A stretch of DNA of 19,627 bases, taken from the NCBI GenBank assembly GCA_039208045.1, contig JBCCRH010000058.1:1-19627 (forward strand). Reading direction: 5' to 3'. Position 1 is the stretch's first letter, and the number at the start of each line of letters is the position of its first letter. The notes under the pieces are model-generated. The model did no database searches and was not told the origin of the DNA. It saw only the letters and a list, made by a program, of their open reading frames with translations. Both the position numbers and the translations under genes were made by a program. Source of the stretch: JBCCRH01 sp039208045. Lineage in GTDB: Bacteria; Bacteroidota; Bacteroidia; Chitinophagales; Saprospiraceae. Shown piece after piece: positions 6,175 to 14,248 of this stretch.

Positions 6175-7551
6175 ATGCAAAAGATATTTCCTTTAGTATT
6201 ACTAACACTTTCCATACTACTATGGAGCTGCGGGGGCAGCAAAAGCACCGGCACGGATGCTACCACTTCAACCGACAGCACTGCACCAAACTTAGCTATT
6301 GAAAAGCCACAGCTGACCTTTGGTTTTATAAAGCTAACCGATATGGCTCCTTTAGCTATCGCAAAAGAGCTGGGTTATTTTGAAGAAGAGGGACTGTTTG
6401 TAACGATTGAGGCACAGTCGAACTGGAAAAACGTACTGGATCGCGTGATTGATGGCCAGCTAGATGGCTCCCACATGTTGGCGGGTCAGCCTATCGCAGC
6501 AGGGGCAGGTTTTGGCCGTCAGGCGGAATTGGTTACGCCTTTCTCTATGGATTTGAATGGAAATGGCATCACCGTCTCGAATGATGTTTGGGCGAAAATG
6601 AAGCCCAATATCCCAATGGAAGGGGGCAAGCCCGTACACCCGATCAAAGCAGATGCGATCAAGCCTGTAGTAGACGAATACAAAAAATCAGGCAAAGCCT
6701 TTAAAATGGGGATGGTATTCCCCGTATCAACCCACAACTATGAAATACGCTACTGGTTAGCCGCAGCGGGCATTCACCCAGGTATGTATACCGCGGATAA
6801 TATTCAAGGGCAGGTGGATGCAGATGTACTCCTTTCGGTAACCCCTCCACCACAGATGCCAGCAACGCTAGAAGCAGGTACGATCTACGGCTACTGTGTA
6901 GGGGAGCCTTGGAACCAACAGGCGGTTTTCAAAGGAATCGGTGTACCAGTAACGACTAACTACGACATCTGGAAAAATAACCCAGAAAAAGTATTCGTAT
7001 TGCGCAAAGACTTTATTGACAAGTATCCAAATACGACAGTGGCCATCACTAAAGCATTGATTAGAGCTGCTAAGTGGTTGGATGAGCCAGCGAATCGCCC
7101 TGCGGCAGTAGGCATTCTGTCAAAGCCAGACTATGTGGGTGCAGACTCGGTAGTGATCGCAAACTCTATGACAGGAACCTTCGAATTTGAAAAAGGAGAC
7201 AAGCGTTCTATGCCTGATTTCAATGTATTCTATCGCTACAATGCGACCTATCCATTTTATTCAGATGGCGTATGGTTCTTGACTCAGATGAGACGTTGGG
7301 GGCAAATTCCAGAATCGAAGCCAGCAGCTTGGTATGGCGAGAAAATCAAGGATATTTATCGCCCAGATATTTGGGAAATGGCAGCTAAGGTCTTGGTGGA
7401 AGAAGGTAAGATCCCAGCATCAGATATTCCCGCAACGGACGGCTACAAGCCAGCAACCACCGATTTCATTGACGGAAAAACCTACGATGGTAAAGACCCC
7501 ATTGGCTATATCAATAGCTTCAAGATTGGTAATAAAGAAGAAGTTCAATAG
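6175..7551 (+). CDS. nrtA: NrtA, nitrate-binding lipoprotein of the ABC importer
   Basis: A 458-residue substrate-binding protein of the NrtA/CmpA family, similar in length to cyanobacterial NrtA. The N-terminus is a lipoprotein signal with lipobox LWSC and acylated Cys19. The following residues (GGSKSTG) are not acidic, consistent with inner-membrane anchoring facing the periplasm. The first lobe opens GFIKLTDMAPLAIAKELGYF and continues with W84 in SNWKNVLDRVIDGQLDG, matching the NrtA region where a Trp contacts nitrate. VGEPWNQQAVFKGIGVPVTT and the WKNNPEKVFVLRKDF region are also family-typical. Bicarbonate (CmpA-like) binding cannot be excluded from sequence alone, but the nitrate reductase neighbours favour nitrate. 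A strong hairpin lies between this gene and nrtB. Confidence 0.92.
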   Translation: MQKIFPLVLLTLSILLWSCGGSKSTGTDATTSTDSTAPNLAIEKPQLTFGFIKLTDMAPLAIAKELGYFEEEGLFVTIEAQSNWKNVLDRVIDGQLDGSHMLAGQPIAAGAGFGRQAELVTPFSMDLNGNGITVSNDVWAKMKPNIPMEGGKPVHPIKADAIKPVVDEYKKSGKAFKMGMVFPVSTHNYEIRYWLAAAGIHPGMYTADNIQGQVDADVLLSVTPPPQMPATLEAGTIYGYCVGEPWNQQAVFKGIGVPVTTNYDIWKNNPEKVFVLRKDFIDKYPNTTVAITKALIRAAKWLDEPANRPAAVGILSKPDYVGADSVVIANSMTGTFEFEKGDKRSMPDFNVFYRYNATYPFYSDGVWFLTQMRRWGQIPESKPAAWYGEKIKDIYRPDIWEMAAKVLVEEGKIPASDIPATDGYKPATTDFIDGKTYDGKDPIGYINSFKIGNKEEVQ

Positions 7552-7569
7552 CGGCACATAAACACAAAA

Positions 7570-7616
7570 ACTAATCCATTAGTCTGGGGCATGCCAAGCA
7601 TGTCCCAGGCATTTTT
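7570..7616 (+). terminator. Strong hairpin with T-run between nrtA and nrtB
   Basis: CTGGGGCATGC (7584-7594) pairs with GCATGTCCCAG (7598-7608) in an 11-bp stem with one G-U pair and a three-base loop, followed by TTTTT at 7612-7616. A second small dyad, ACTAAT/ATTAGT (7570-7583), abuts it upstream. The hairpin is in the 88-bp gap between the binding protein and the permease. It probably acts as a leaky terminator or 3' stabiliser that keeps NrtA more abundant than NrtBCD, as is usual for ABC importers. Confidence 0.7.
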
Positions 7617-7639
7617 GAAAAAAATCAAACTGTACGATT

Positions 7640-8734
7640 ATGAAAGAGGCAACGATTCCAGCTAAGCCGAAGTCGGCGTTGATCGGCAATCTAAAAGTTG
7701 CACTAAGCCAACTGAAGCCTGCTAAAATCGACTTTGGTAAGTCGTTGAAAAAAATAGGTATCTCTTTATTATCTATGTTGGTCTTTTTGTGTATTTGGCA
7801 TGTCGGGGCCGGCTATCTCTATCAGGTAGAAGCACAATCTAAGATTCAAAAAGCACTCGAAACGCAGGGTGCAGCTGCAGCAGCAGAGGTCGAAGCTTGT
7901 ATCCTATCAGGCGACGTTAGTTGCCAACCGAATACCTTGCCTTCTCCCACACAGGTGTGGACAGCGGCAAATACCCTGTTGATCGATCACCAAGATATTA
8001 GCCAGAAGAAGGCCGAATTCTACGAAAAAGTAGCAGCCACCAATGCACAGCGCAAAGCAGCAGGACAAGCTGCGATTACCTATACCGGACGCCCCTCTTT
8101 CATCGATCAGATTTTTACGAGTTTGAAAACCGTCTTAGTCGGTTTCTTGATTAGTATGCTCATCGCCATCCCTATTGGCGTATTTATTGGGTTGAATGAT
8201 ACCCTACGTACCGCCTTCAACTGGTTGATCCAGGTATTTAAGCCGGTTTCGCCCGTAGTGTGGCTCTTGCTCGTGTTTATGATTGTGAAAACGCTTACGC
8301 TAAATTCCGATCTGGATACTTCCTTTATTATTTCCAGTATCAGTGTAGGCTTGTGTGCCATGTGGGCGACTTTGGTCAATACCAGCGTGGGCGTCTCGAC
8401 GGTCAATAAGGACTACATCAACGTGGCGAAAGTGCTTAAGTTGGGGGTTGGGAAAAAGATATTTAAGGTGATCTTACCTTCAGCGATTCCTTTGATCTTT
8501 ACAGGAATGCGTATCACAGTATCGGTAGCTTGGATGGTACTCATTGCGATTGAGCTACTGGCACAAAGCCCAGGCTTAGGATCTTTTGTGTGGGAAGAAT
8601 TCCAGAATGGTGCCAATGATTCGAATGCTAAAATCATCGTGGCGATGTTTGTAATCGGAATCATCGGATTCCTATTGGATCGTGTGATGTTTTGGGTACA
8701 GCAATCGGTTTCTTTCGAAAAGGCCATCGCTTAA
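7640..8734 (+). CDS. nrtB: NrtB, ABC nitrate importer permease with enlarged N-terminal periplasmic loop
   Basis: A 364-residue permease of the NrtB/SsuC/TauC group (BPD_transp_1). Transmembrane helix 1 is at about 40-61. The transport domain starts near residue 158 (IDQIFTSLKTVLVGFLISML) and carries the ATPase-contacting EAA loop INVAKVLKLGVGKKIFKVIL followed by PSAIP. Cyanobacterial NrtB is about 275 residues. The extra length lies between helix 1 and the core: an Ala/Glu-rich insert at 62-97 with two cysteines (C87 and C95), then the usual family element LPSPTQVW (99-107), then a second charged extension at about 115-155. That region should be periplasmic, so C87 and C95 could form a disulfide. 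The ATPase gene starts 26 bases after its stop. Confidence 0.9.
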   Translation: MKEATIPAKPKSALIGNLKVALSQLKPAKIDFGKSLKKIGISLLSMLVFLCIWHVGAGYLYQVEAQSKIQKALETQGAAAAAEVEACILSGDVSCQPNTLPSPTQVWTAANTLLIDHQDISQKKAEFYEKVAATNAQRKAAGQAAITYTGRPSFIDQIFTSLKTVLVGFLISMLIAIPIGVFIGLNDTLRTAFNWLIQVFKPVSPVVWLLLVFMIVKTLTLNSDLDTSFIISSISVGLCAMWATLVNTSVGVSTVNKDYINVAKVLKLGVGKKIFKVILPSAIPLIFTGMRITVSVAWMVLIAIELLAQSPGLGSFVWEEFQNGANDSNAKIIVAMFVIGIIGFLLDRVMFWVQQSVSFEKAIA

Positions 8735-8760
8735 TTGGCTACCACAAAAATCTAGTTATC

Positions 8761-9633
8761 ATGTCTGCAATAGTAGAATTTAAGAACGTTAGTAAATGGT
8801 ATGGAAGTGGAGCTAATCGTACAGACGTGCTCCACAACATTAACCTGACCATGAAAGAGGGAGAGTTTTTGGCCATCGTTGGATTTACGGGATCTGGAAA
8901 AACCACTTTGGTCAATATGCTCTCTGGTTTATTGGAGCCGAGCGAGGGAGAAGTCTTATTTAAGGGCGAACCTATCAAAGGAACCAGCTTGGATCGAGGC
9001 ATTATTTTCCAAAATTACTCCCTGCTACCGTGGTTTTCGGTCTATGAAAATGTAGCCCTTGCGGTAAACGCGGTATACCCCAGCTGGACTAAAAAGCAAA
9101 AGGACGAGCACATTCGGAAGTATATCGACATGGTGAACCTGACGCCTGCGCTGCACAAAAAGCCGAAGGAATTATCCGGCGGCATGCGCCAGCGCGTGGC
9201 AGTAGCCAGAGTCCTTTCTACTGATCCAGAGCTTTTATTAATGGATGAGCCATTAGGTGCATTAGACGCCTTGACTAGAGGGAATCTTCAAGAGGAGATA
9301 TTGAAAATCTGGAGCGCCAATAAGCGCACAGCACTGCTCATTACCAATGATGTAGATGAAGGCTTGCTTATGGCGGATCGGATTATTCCACTACAGCCCG
9401 GCCCAAATGCAACGCTCGGCCCAGAGTTTATCATCGATGTGGAGCGCCCGAGAGATAAAACAGCTTTGAATACGGACCCTAAATTTAAGGAAGTACGGAC
9501 GGAGATTTTGAATTATCTCGTAGAGCTGGGGGAAGCGTCGAAGCTGACGCAGTCGGATACCTATGTGTTGCCGGATTTGCAACCGAAGATTAGTTCAGGA
9601 GCTCGTTTTCCCTTCTTGAAAAAGGCTAGTTGA
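8761..9633 (+). CDS. nrtC: NrtC-like ABC ATPase with Asn in place of the switch histidine
   Basis: A 290-residue ATPase of the nitrate/sulfonate/taurine importer class. Walker A is GFTGSGKT (41-48), the signature is LSGGMRQR (138-145) and Walker B ends LLLMDEP (D162-E163). The switch position, normally His in a THDVDE-type motif, is Asn196 (LLITNDVDEG), so catalysis at this site may be impaired or altered. ATG 8761 is chosen over an upstream in-frame ATG at 8692 because that one overlaps the end of nrtB and because the protein from 8761 starts at the normal position of the first strand. Unlike cyanobacterial NrtC it has no C-terminal NrtA-like domain, only a tail of about 60 residues. It probably forms a heterodimer with the ATPase at 9875-10675. 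Confidence 0.9.
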   Translation: MSAIVEFKNVSKWYGSGANRTDVLHNINLTMKEGEFLAIVGFTGSGKTTLVNMLSGLLEPSEGEVLFKGEPIKGTSLDRGIIFQNYSLLPWFSVYENVALAVNAVYPSWTKKQKDEHIRKYIDMVNLTPALHKKPKELSGGMRQRVAVARVLSTDPELLLMDEPLGALDALTRGNLQEEILKIWSANKRTALLITNDVDEGLLMADRIIPLQPGPNATLGPEFIIDVERPRDKTALNTDPKFKEVRTEILNYLVELGEASKLTQSDTYVLPDLQPKISSGARFPFLKKAS

Positions 9634-9874
9634 TGAGCTTAGTTTTTGAACTCAAGCTGTGTGTTAGGTCACTAGGATTGTTTTCGCCTCAAGCCGGCTG
9701 GGCTCTTCATTTTTTCATTGCCAAAAAACGAAGCAAAAAGGCTAGAAAAGGCAAACTCCTCCGTCGAACAGTGCCTTTTCGGCCCGCCGCCACCAAATCT
9801 GGACTTGTTCTGGTGCAGTATACGGCAAGAATACTGTAGTGCTGCGCAAGTTGAATCTATTAAATATTATAACT
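9634..9874. other. Structured gap between the two ATPase genes, no gene recognised
   Basis: This 241-bp gap interrupts an otherwise tightly packed operon. It contains GAAAAGGCA (9745-9753) paired with TGCCTTTTC (9772-9780), a perfect 9-bp stem with an 18-base loop, and CAGTAT/ATACTG (9816-9836). A 69-codon open frame (9630-9839) and shorter ones run through it, but their products are basic or low-complexity with no family features, so they are not called genes. The hairpins could be a processing site, a terminator remnant or part of a small repeat element. No T-run follows either stem. Confidence 0.5.
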
Positions 9875-10675
9875 ATGTCTACTACTATAAATATGCCTGA
9901 AGTGGCAACGGAGACGATGTTGCACATGAAGGACTTAACCAAAATTTATCCGACGCCCAAGGGCGACTATGTGGTGTTAGATCAGTTGCAGTTGGAAATT
10001 AAGAAAGAAGAGTTTGTTTCGATTATTGGGCATTCGGGTTGTGGGAAGACGACTCTGTTGACCATGATCGCGGGCTTGAATGAGATTTCGGGGGGGCAAA
10101 TCTTGCTGAATCAGACGCCCATTGCAGGGCCGAGCCCGGAGCGGGCTGTGATTTTTCAGTCGCCTAGCTTATTGCCGTGGATGACGGCTTTGGAAAATGT
10201 GATGCTGGGCGTAAAGCAAGTTTTTCCGCACGGCACCAAAAAACAGCAATTAGCAATAGGAAAATACTATCTTAGCAAAGTAGGCCTTGAAAGTGCGTTC
10301 CATAAAAAGGCTACCGAGCTATCGCAGGGTATGCAGCAGCGGGTGGGTATTGCCCGGGCATTTGCACTCAAACCTAAGATTTTGCTGCTCGATGAGCCTT
10401 TCGGAATGCTAGATTCGCTGACGCGGGCCGAACTGCAAGATGTGTTGCTGGAAGTGTGGAATAAAGAAAAGATTACTGCCATCCAGATTACGCATGATGT
10501 TGATGAAGCTATCTTTTTGGCGGATCGAGTTATTATGATGACTTCGGGGCCGAGAGCGCAGATTGGTGACATCTTAGAAATAGGCTTTGAACGGCCCAGA
10601 AAGCGAAAGTCCATCCTTAACCATCCAGATTATTACGCTTATCGCAAACACTTGATTGACTTCTTGGAGCACTAG
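9875..10675 (+). CDS. nrtD: NrtD-like ABC ATPase of the nitrate importer
   Basis: A 266-residue ATPase. Walker A is GHSGCGKT (52-59), the signature is LSQGMQQR (149-156), Walker B ends LLLDEP (D173-E174) and the switch histidine is intact at H207 (ITHDVDEA). The third signature residue is Gln rather than Gly. ATG 9875 is preferred to the in-frame GTG at 9839 because it gives a normal N-terminus (MSTTINMPEV then the first strand) and the extra 12 residues overlap the hairpin region. The protein is paralogous to the ATPase at 8761-9633 and complements its defective switch residue, so the two likely work as an asymmetric pair on NrtB. The nitrate reductase starts 51 bases downstream. Confidence 0.93.
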   Translation: MSTTINMPEVATETMLHMKDLTKIYPTPKGDYVVLDQLQLEIKKEEFVSIIGHSGCGKTTLLTMIAGLNEISGGQILLNQTPIAGPSPERAVIFQSPSLLPWMTALENVMLGVKQVFPHGTKKQQLAIGKYYLSKVGLESAFHKKATELSQGMQQRVGIARAFALKPKILLLDEPFGMLDSLTRAELQDVLLEVWNKEKITAIQITHDVDEAIFLADRVIMMTSGPRAQIGDILEIGFERPRKRKSILNHPDYYAYRKHLIDFLEH

Positions 10676-10726
10676 GTGTTTCGCGATCGGTCGGTATTAT
10701 TGTGATCATTGCTTAAACAGACAGGC

Positions 10727-13700
10727 ATGCGATACGAAACGTACAAATCTACCTGTTCCTACTGTGGAGTGGGTTGTGGTATAGAGGTGCAAAAGGATGC
10801 AAAAGGACGAATCAAGGTAGAAGGGGATGCAACGCATCCCGTCAATAAGGGTATGCTGTGCTCTAAAGGGCGAAATCTGCACTACGTCGTGCAGGATCAG
10901 TCAGATCGCCTAAAGTATCCACAAATGCGGTGGAGCCGCAACCATCCGATGGAGCGTACGACTTGGGAGATGGCTTTCAAAAGAGCGGCAGCGGTTTTCT
11001 CCTCCATCATCAAGCAGCATGGGCCAGATGCAGTTGGATTCTATGTTTCTGGACAATGTCTTACCGAAGAATATTACTTAGTTAATAAGCTAGTCAAAGG
11101 TTTTATTGGTACCAATAATATCGATACCAACTCTCGCCTGTGCATGAGCTCGGCGGTGATGGGCTATATCAAGACTTTTGGAGAAGATAGCGTACCGATC
11201 AACTATGATGATATTGAATTAGCCGACTGTTTTATGATTGCAGGGGCTAATCCCGCCTGGTGCCACCCGATACTGTTCAGAAGGATAGAAGCTCACAAAG
11301 AAAAAAATCCAGATGTCAAGATTGTCGTGGTTGACCCACGCGAGACGGCTTCTTGCTCTATTGCTGATCTTCACTTACAAATTAATCCAGGAACAGATGT
11401 GGTACTCTTCAACGCCATTGCCCGGCGTTTGATTGAAACCCGCATGATCGATGAGGAATTTGTTGAAAAGTATACGCTTGGATTTAAAAATTACAGCATT
11501 CTTGTCAACCGCACTTCACTAAAGAAAGCCGCCTCTATCTGCGGGATTTCCGTACAGGAAATAAAAATGGCAGCCTACTATATCGGTAAAGCCAACAATT
11601 TTATCTCGATGTGGGCCATGGGCCTGAATCAGAGTGTGATTGGAGTAGATAAAAATTATACCCTGCTTAACCTATCCTTGATGACTGGCCAAGTGGGGCG
11701 GCCCGGCGCAGGCCCCTTTTCATTGACTGGTCAGCCCAATGCCATGGGGGGACGAGAAGTGGGGGGTATGGCTTCCTTATTGGCGGTACACAAAGATTTG
11801 ACAAAGGCAAAAGATCGACAAGAAGTAGCGGAATTTTGGGGGGTAGATTCGATTGCTCCTAAACCAGGCTTAACAGCCACCCAGCTTTTTGATGCGCTAG
11901 AAAGCGGTAAACTAAAGGCTATTTGGATCATTTGTACCAACCCAATGGTTAGCTTGCCTGATCTGAACAAGATGGAGCGCGCGATGGACAATGCACGTTT
12001 TGTGGTAGTGCAGGATATTTCGAATCGCTCGGATACGACCCAATACGCTGACTTACTGCTGCCAGCGGCTGGCTGGCTAGAAAAGGCAGGGACGATGACC
12101 AATTCGGATCGTCGCATTAGCTATTTGGAGCGAGTGATCGATCCCCCTGGGGAAGCACTGCCGGATGCAGAAATTCTATGGCGTTTTGCGCAAGCAATGG
12201 GCTATCGCGGCTTTGATTACAATAATGTCAGCGAAGTGTACGATGAGTATTGCCAAATGACTAAAGGAACCAATATCGACATTTCTGGCCTCAGCCATCA
12301 GCGCTTAAAAGAGGAAGGTACCTTCCAATGGCCTGTTCCTTACCAAGATCACCCTGGCACGCCCCGCCTATTCACGGATAAAAAATTTCCGACTTTTTCT
12401 GGAAAGGCTCAATTTAATACACCAGAGAATATTCTGAATCGCTCTGAGAAGCTTTCCGAAAAGCATCCGCTCATTCTGACTACTGGACGTATCAGAGATC
12501 AGTGGCATACCATGACCAAGACGGGCAAGGTGAACAATTTGAAGACCCACTACCCAATGCCATTTCTAGAAATTAGCCGAGTGGATGCCATGATGCGTGG
12601 CTTAGCGGATGGGCAAATTGCGGTAGTGAGTAATGATAGGGGAGAAGTGCGAGTAAAAGTGAAAGTGTCCAGAACGATCAAGACTGGCGTCGTCTTTCTG
12701 CCCATGCACTGGAGCAAAATACTGGGTAAGGCTTTTGGTCGAGCCAATAATTTGACTAATAATTTATACGATCCGCGTTCTAAAGAACCGGATTATAAGT
12801 ATGCGGCGGTTCAGGTAAGAAAATTGGTCAAGCCTTTTGAGCGCGTGTGCGTGGTGGGAGCAGGAGCTGCTGCTTTTCGGTTTATTAAAACGTACAGGGC
12901 ACTGAATCCTAAGGACGAAATTCAGGTGTTTTCGAAAGAACCTTATCCATTTTATAACCGGGTGCTACTGCCAGAGTATATCAGTGAGCACTTAAGTTGG
13001 GATAATTTGGTGAAAATCAAGCAGCAGGAATTGGATAAGATGCAGGTAAAAATTCATCCGTCTATTGCGATTCAGCAGATCGATAAGGAGCACCAGACTA
13101 TTACAGATCAAACGGGAAAGACTTATGCTTACGATAAATTGATTGTAGCAACAGGGAGTCGCCCATTTGTGCCTCGCGAGGTACCGATTGATTTGCCTGG
13201 GGTATTCACCATGCGCAGGCGGAGCGATGCAGATGCTTTGAAAGCCTATTTGGCGACAGCCGAATACGCTAGAAATAAACAGCATGTAGTAATTGTAGGT
13301 GGGGGCTTACTGGGCTTAGAGTTAGCGGCTGCTTTGCGCAAAATTGATGTGAAGATCACGATTATTCAACGGGCCTCTAAACTGATGGAGCGCCAGTTGG
13401 ATACCATCGCTAGTAAGCTATTAGCGGAAGATGTGATGGAGCGCGGTATTAATATCTACTTTGATAACGAGGTGGATACGATCTTTAGCCTGGAAGATGA
13501 AAAAGGGCTTACGGTGACCCTAAAAAGTGGAAAAATCATCTCGTGTACAGCTGCGGTATACGCTATCGGTACCCGCCCGAATATTGAATTGCTCAAAGAA
13601 GCAGACGTAAAGTATGGGCGAGGCGTAACGGTGAATGCGTATTTTGAAACGAGCACGCCCAATATTTACGCGATTGGTGAAATAGCAGAGTTTCAGAAGA

Positions 13701-14248
13701 AGACCTACGGGATTACTGCTGCCGCAGAACAACAAGCAGATTGCCTAGCGAAGTATTTGAATGGTGATTTGAGCAGTATCTATGAAGGTTCTGTGCTCAT
13801 GAATATCCTAAAGTTTGATGATTTTAATCTCTGTAGTATTGGGGAAATCAAAGTGCCAAAGAATGATCCTTCTTACGAGGAAGTCATCTTTACGGACATC
13901 TTTCAGCGGTATTACAAAAAGTGCATTGTTAAAGATGATCGACTGATTGGGGCCATATTACTGGGAGATAAGGCAGAATTTGCAGAGTTCAAAATGCTCA
14001 TTGAAGATAAAATTGAATTATCCAGTAAACGAACTGAACTGCTCAGAGGACAGAACCAGGCAGAGCCTGTTTTGGGCAAATTAGTATGCTCTTGCAATCA
14101 TGTGGGCGCAGGTAATTTAGCAGAAAAGATCAAGGCAGGCTGCACTGAGTTTAATGACTTATGTCGGCAGACGGGAGCGGGCTTAGGCTGTGGGAGTTGC
14201 AAGCCGGAGATTAAAGAAATTTTAGAAGCACAGTTGATAAAGGCATGA
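10727..14248 (+). CDS. nasA: Single-chain assimilatory nitrate reductase: molybdenum subunit fused to FAD/NAD and [2Fe-2S] modules
   Basis: A 1173-residue cytoplasmic enzyme with no signal peptide, reducing nitrate to nitrite. The N-terminal [4Fe-4S] site is C10, C13, C17 and C45 (CSYCGVGCG...MLCSKG). A molybdopterin domain follows with the likely Mo ligand C139 in NSRLCMSSAVMGY, then a dinucleotide-binding domain from about 577 (HPLILTTGRIRDQWHTMTKT). Residues from about 706 are a second enzyme, a NasB/NasC/NirB-type flavoprotein with an FAD motif GAGAAA (711-716) and an NAD(P)H motif GGGLLG (858-863). The C-terminus is a BFD-like [2Fe-2S] domain: C1121-x-C1123-x31-C1155-x2-C1158. In Klebsiella and Bacillus these are two separate subunits. 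ATG 10727 is preferred; an in-frame TTG at 10709 would add six residues. The stop overlaps the next gene's start by four bases. Confidence 0.93.
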   Translation: MRYETYKSTCSYCGVGCGIEVQKDAKGRIKVEGDATHPVNKGMLCSKGRNLHYVVQDQSDRLKYPQMRWSRNHPMERTTWEMAFKRAAAVFSSIIKQHGPDAVGFYVSGQCLTEEYYLVNKLVKGFIGTNNIDTNSRLCMSSAVMGYIKTFGEDSVPINYDDIELADCFMIAGANPAWCHPILFRRIEAHKEKNPDVKIVVVDPRETASCSIADLHLQINPGTDVVLFNAIARRLIETRMIDEEFVEKYTLGFKNYSILVNRTSLKKAASICGISVQEIKMAAYYIGKANNFISMWAMGLNQSVIGVDKNYTLLNLSLMTGQVGRPGAGPFSLTGQPNAMGGREVGGMASLLAVHKDLTKAKDRQEVAEFWGVDSIAPKPGLTATQLFDALESGKLKAIWIICTNPMVSLPDLNKMERAMDNARFVVVQDISNRSDTTQYADLLLPAAGWLEKAGTMTNSDRRISYLERVIDPPGEALPDAEILWRFAQAMGYRGFDYNNVSEVYDEYCQMTKGTNIDISGLSHQRLKEEGTFQWPVPYQDHPGTPRLFTDKKFPTFSGKAQFNTPENILNRSEKLSEKHPLILTTGRIRDQWHTMTKTGKVNNLKTHYPMPFLEISRVDAMMRGLADGQIAVVSNDRGEVRVKVKVSRTIKTGVVFLPMHWSKILGKAFGRANNLTNNLYDPRSKEPDYKYAAVQVRKLVKPFERVCVVGAGAAAFRFIKTYRALNPKDEIQVFSKEPYPFYNRVLLPEYISEHLSWDNLVKIKQQELDKMQVKIHPSIAIQQIDKEHQTITDQTGKTYAYDKLIVATGSRPFVPREVPIDLPGVFTMRRRSDADALKAYLATAEYARNKQHVVIVGGGLLGLELAAALRKIDVKITIIQRASKLMERQLDTIASKLLAEDVMERGINIYFDNEVDTIFSLEDEKGLTVTLKSGKIISCTAAVYAIGTRPNIELLKEADVKYGRGVTVNAYFETSTPNIYAIGEIAEFQKKTYGITAAAEQQADCLAKYLNGDLSSIYEGSVLMNILKFDDFNLCSIGEIKVPKNDPSYEEVIFTDIFQRYYKKCIVKDDRLIGAILLGDKAEFAEFKMLIEDKIELSSKRTELLRGQNQAEPVLGKLVCSCNHVGAGNLAEKIKAGCTEFNDLCRQTGAGLGCGSCKPEIKEILEAQLIKA

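Noticed and set aside
8692..8760. Upstream start for the first ATPase
   Set aside because: It would overlap the end of nrtB and add a non-homologous 23-residue leader; ATG 8761 gives the usual N-terminus.
4548..9743. The 11-mer AAAAAGGCTAG seen near 4550, 9620 and 9735
   Set aside because: Two of the three copies encode Lys-Lys-Ala in unrelated proteins, so a shared element is not supported.
9630..9839. A 69-residue open frame between the ATPase genes
   Set aside because: It overlaps the end of nrtC, is basic and low-complexity, covers two hairpins and shows no family features.
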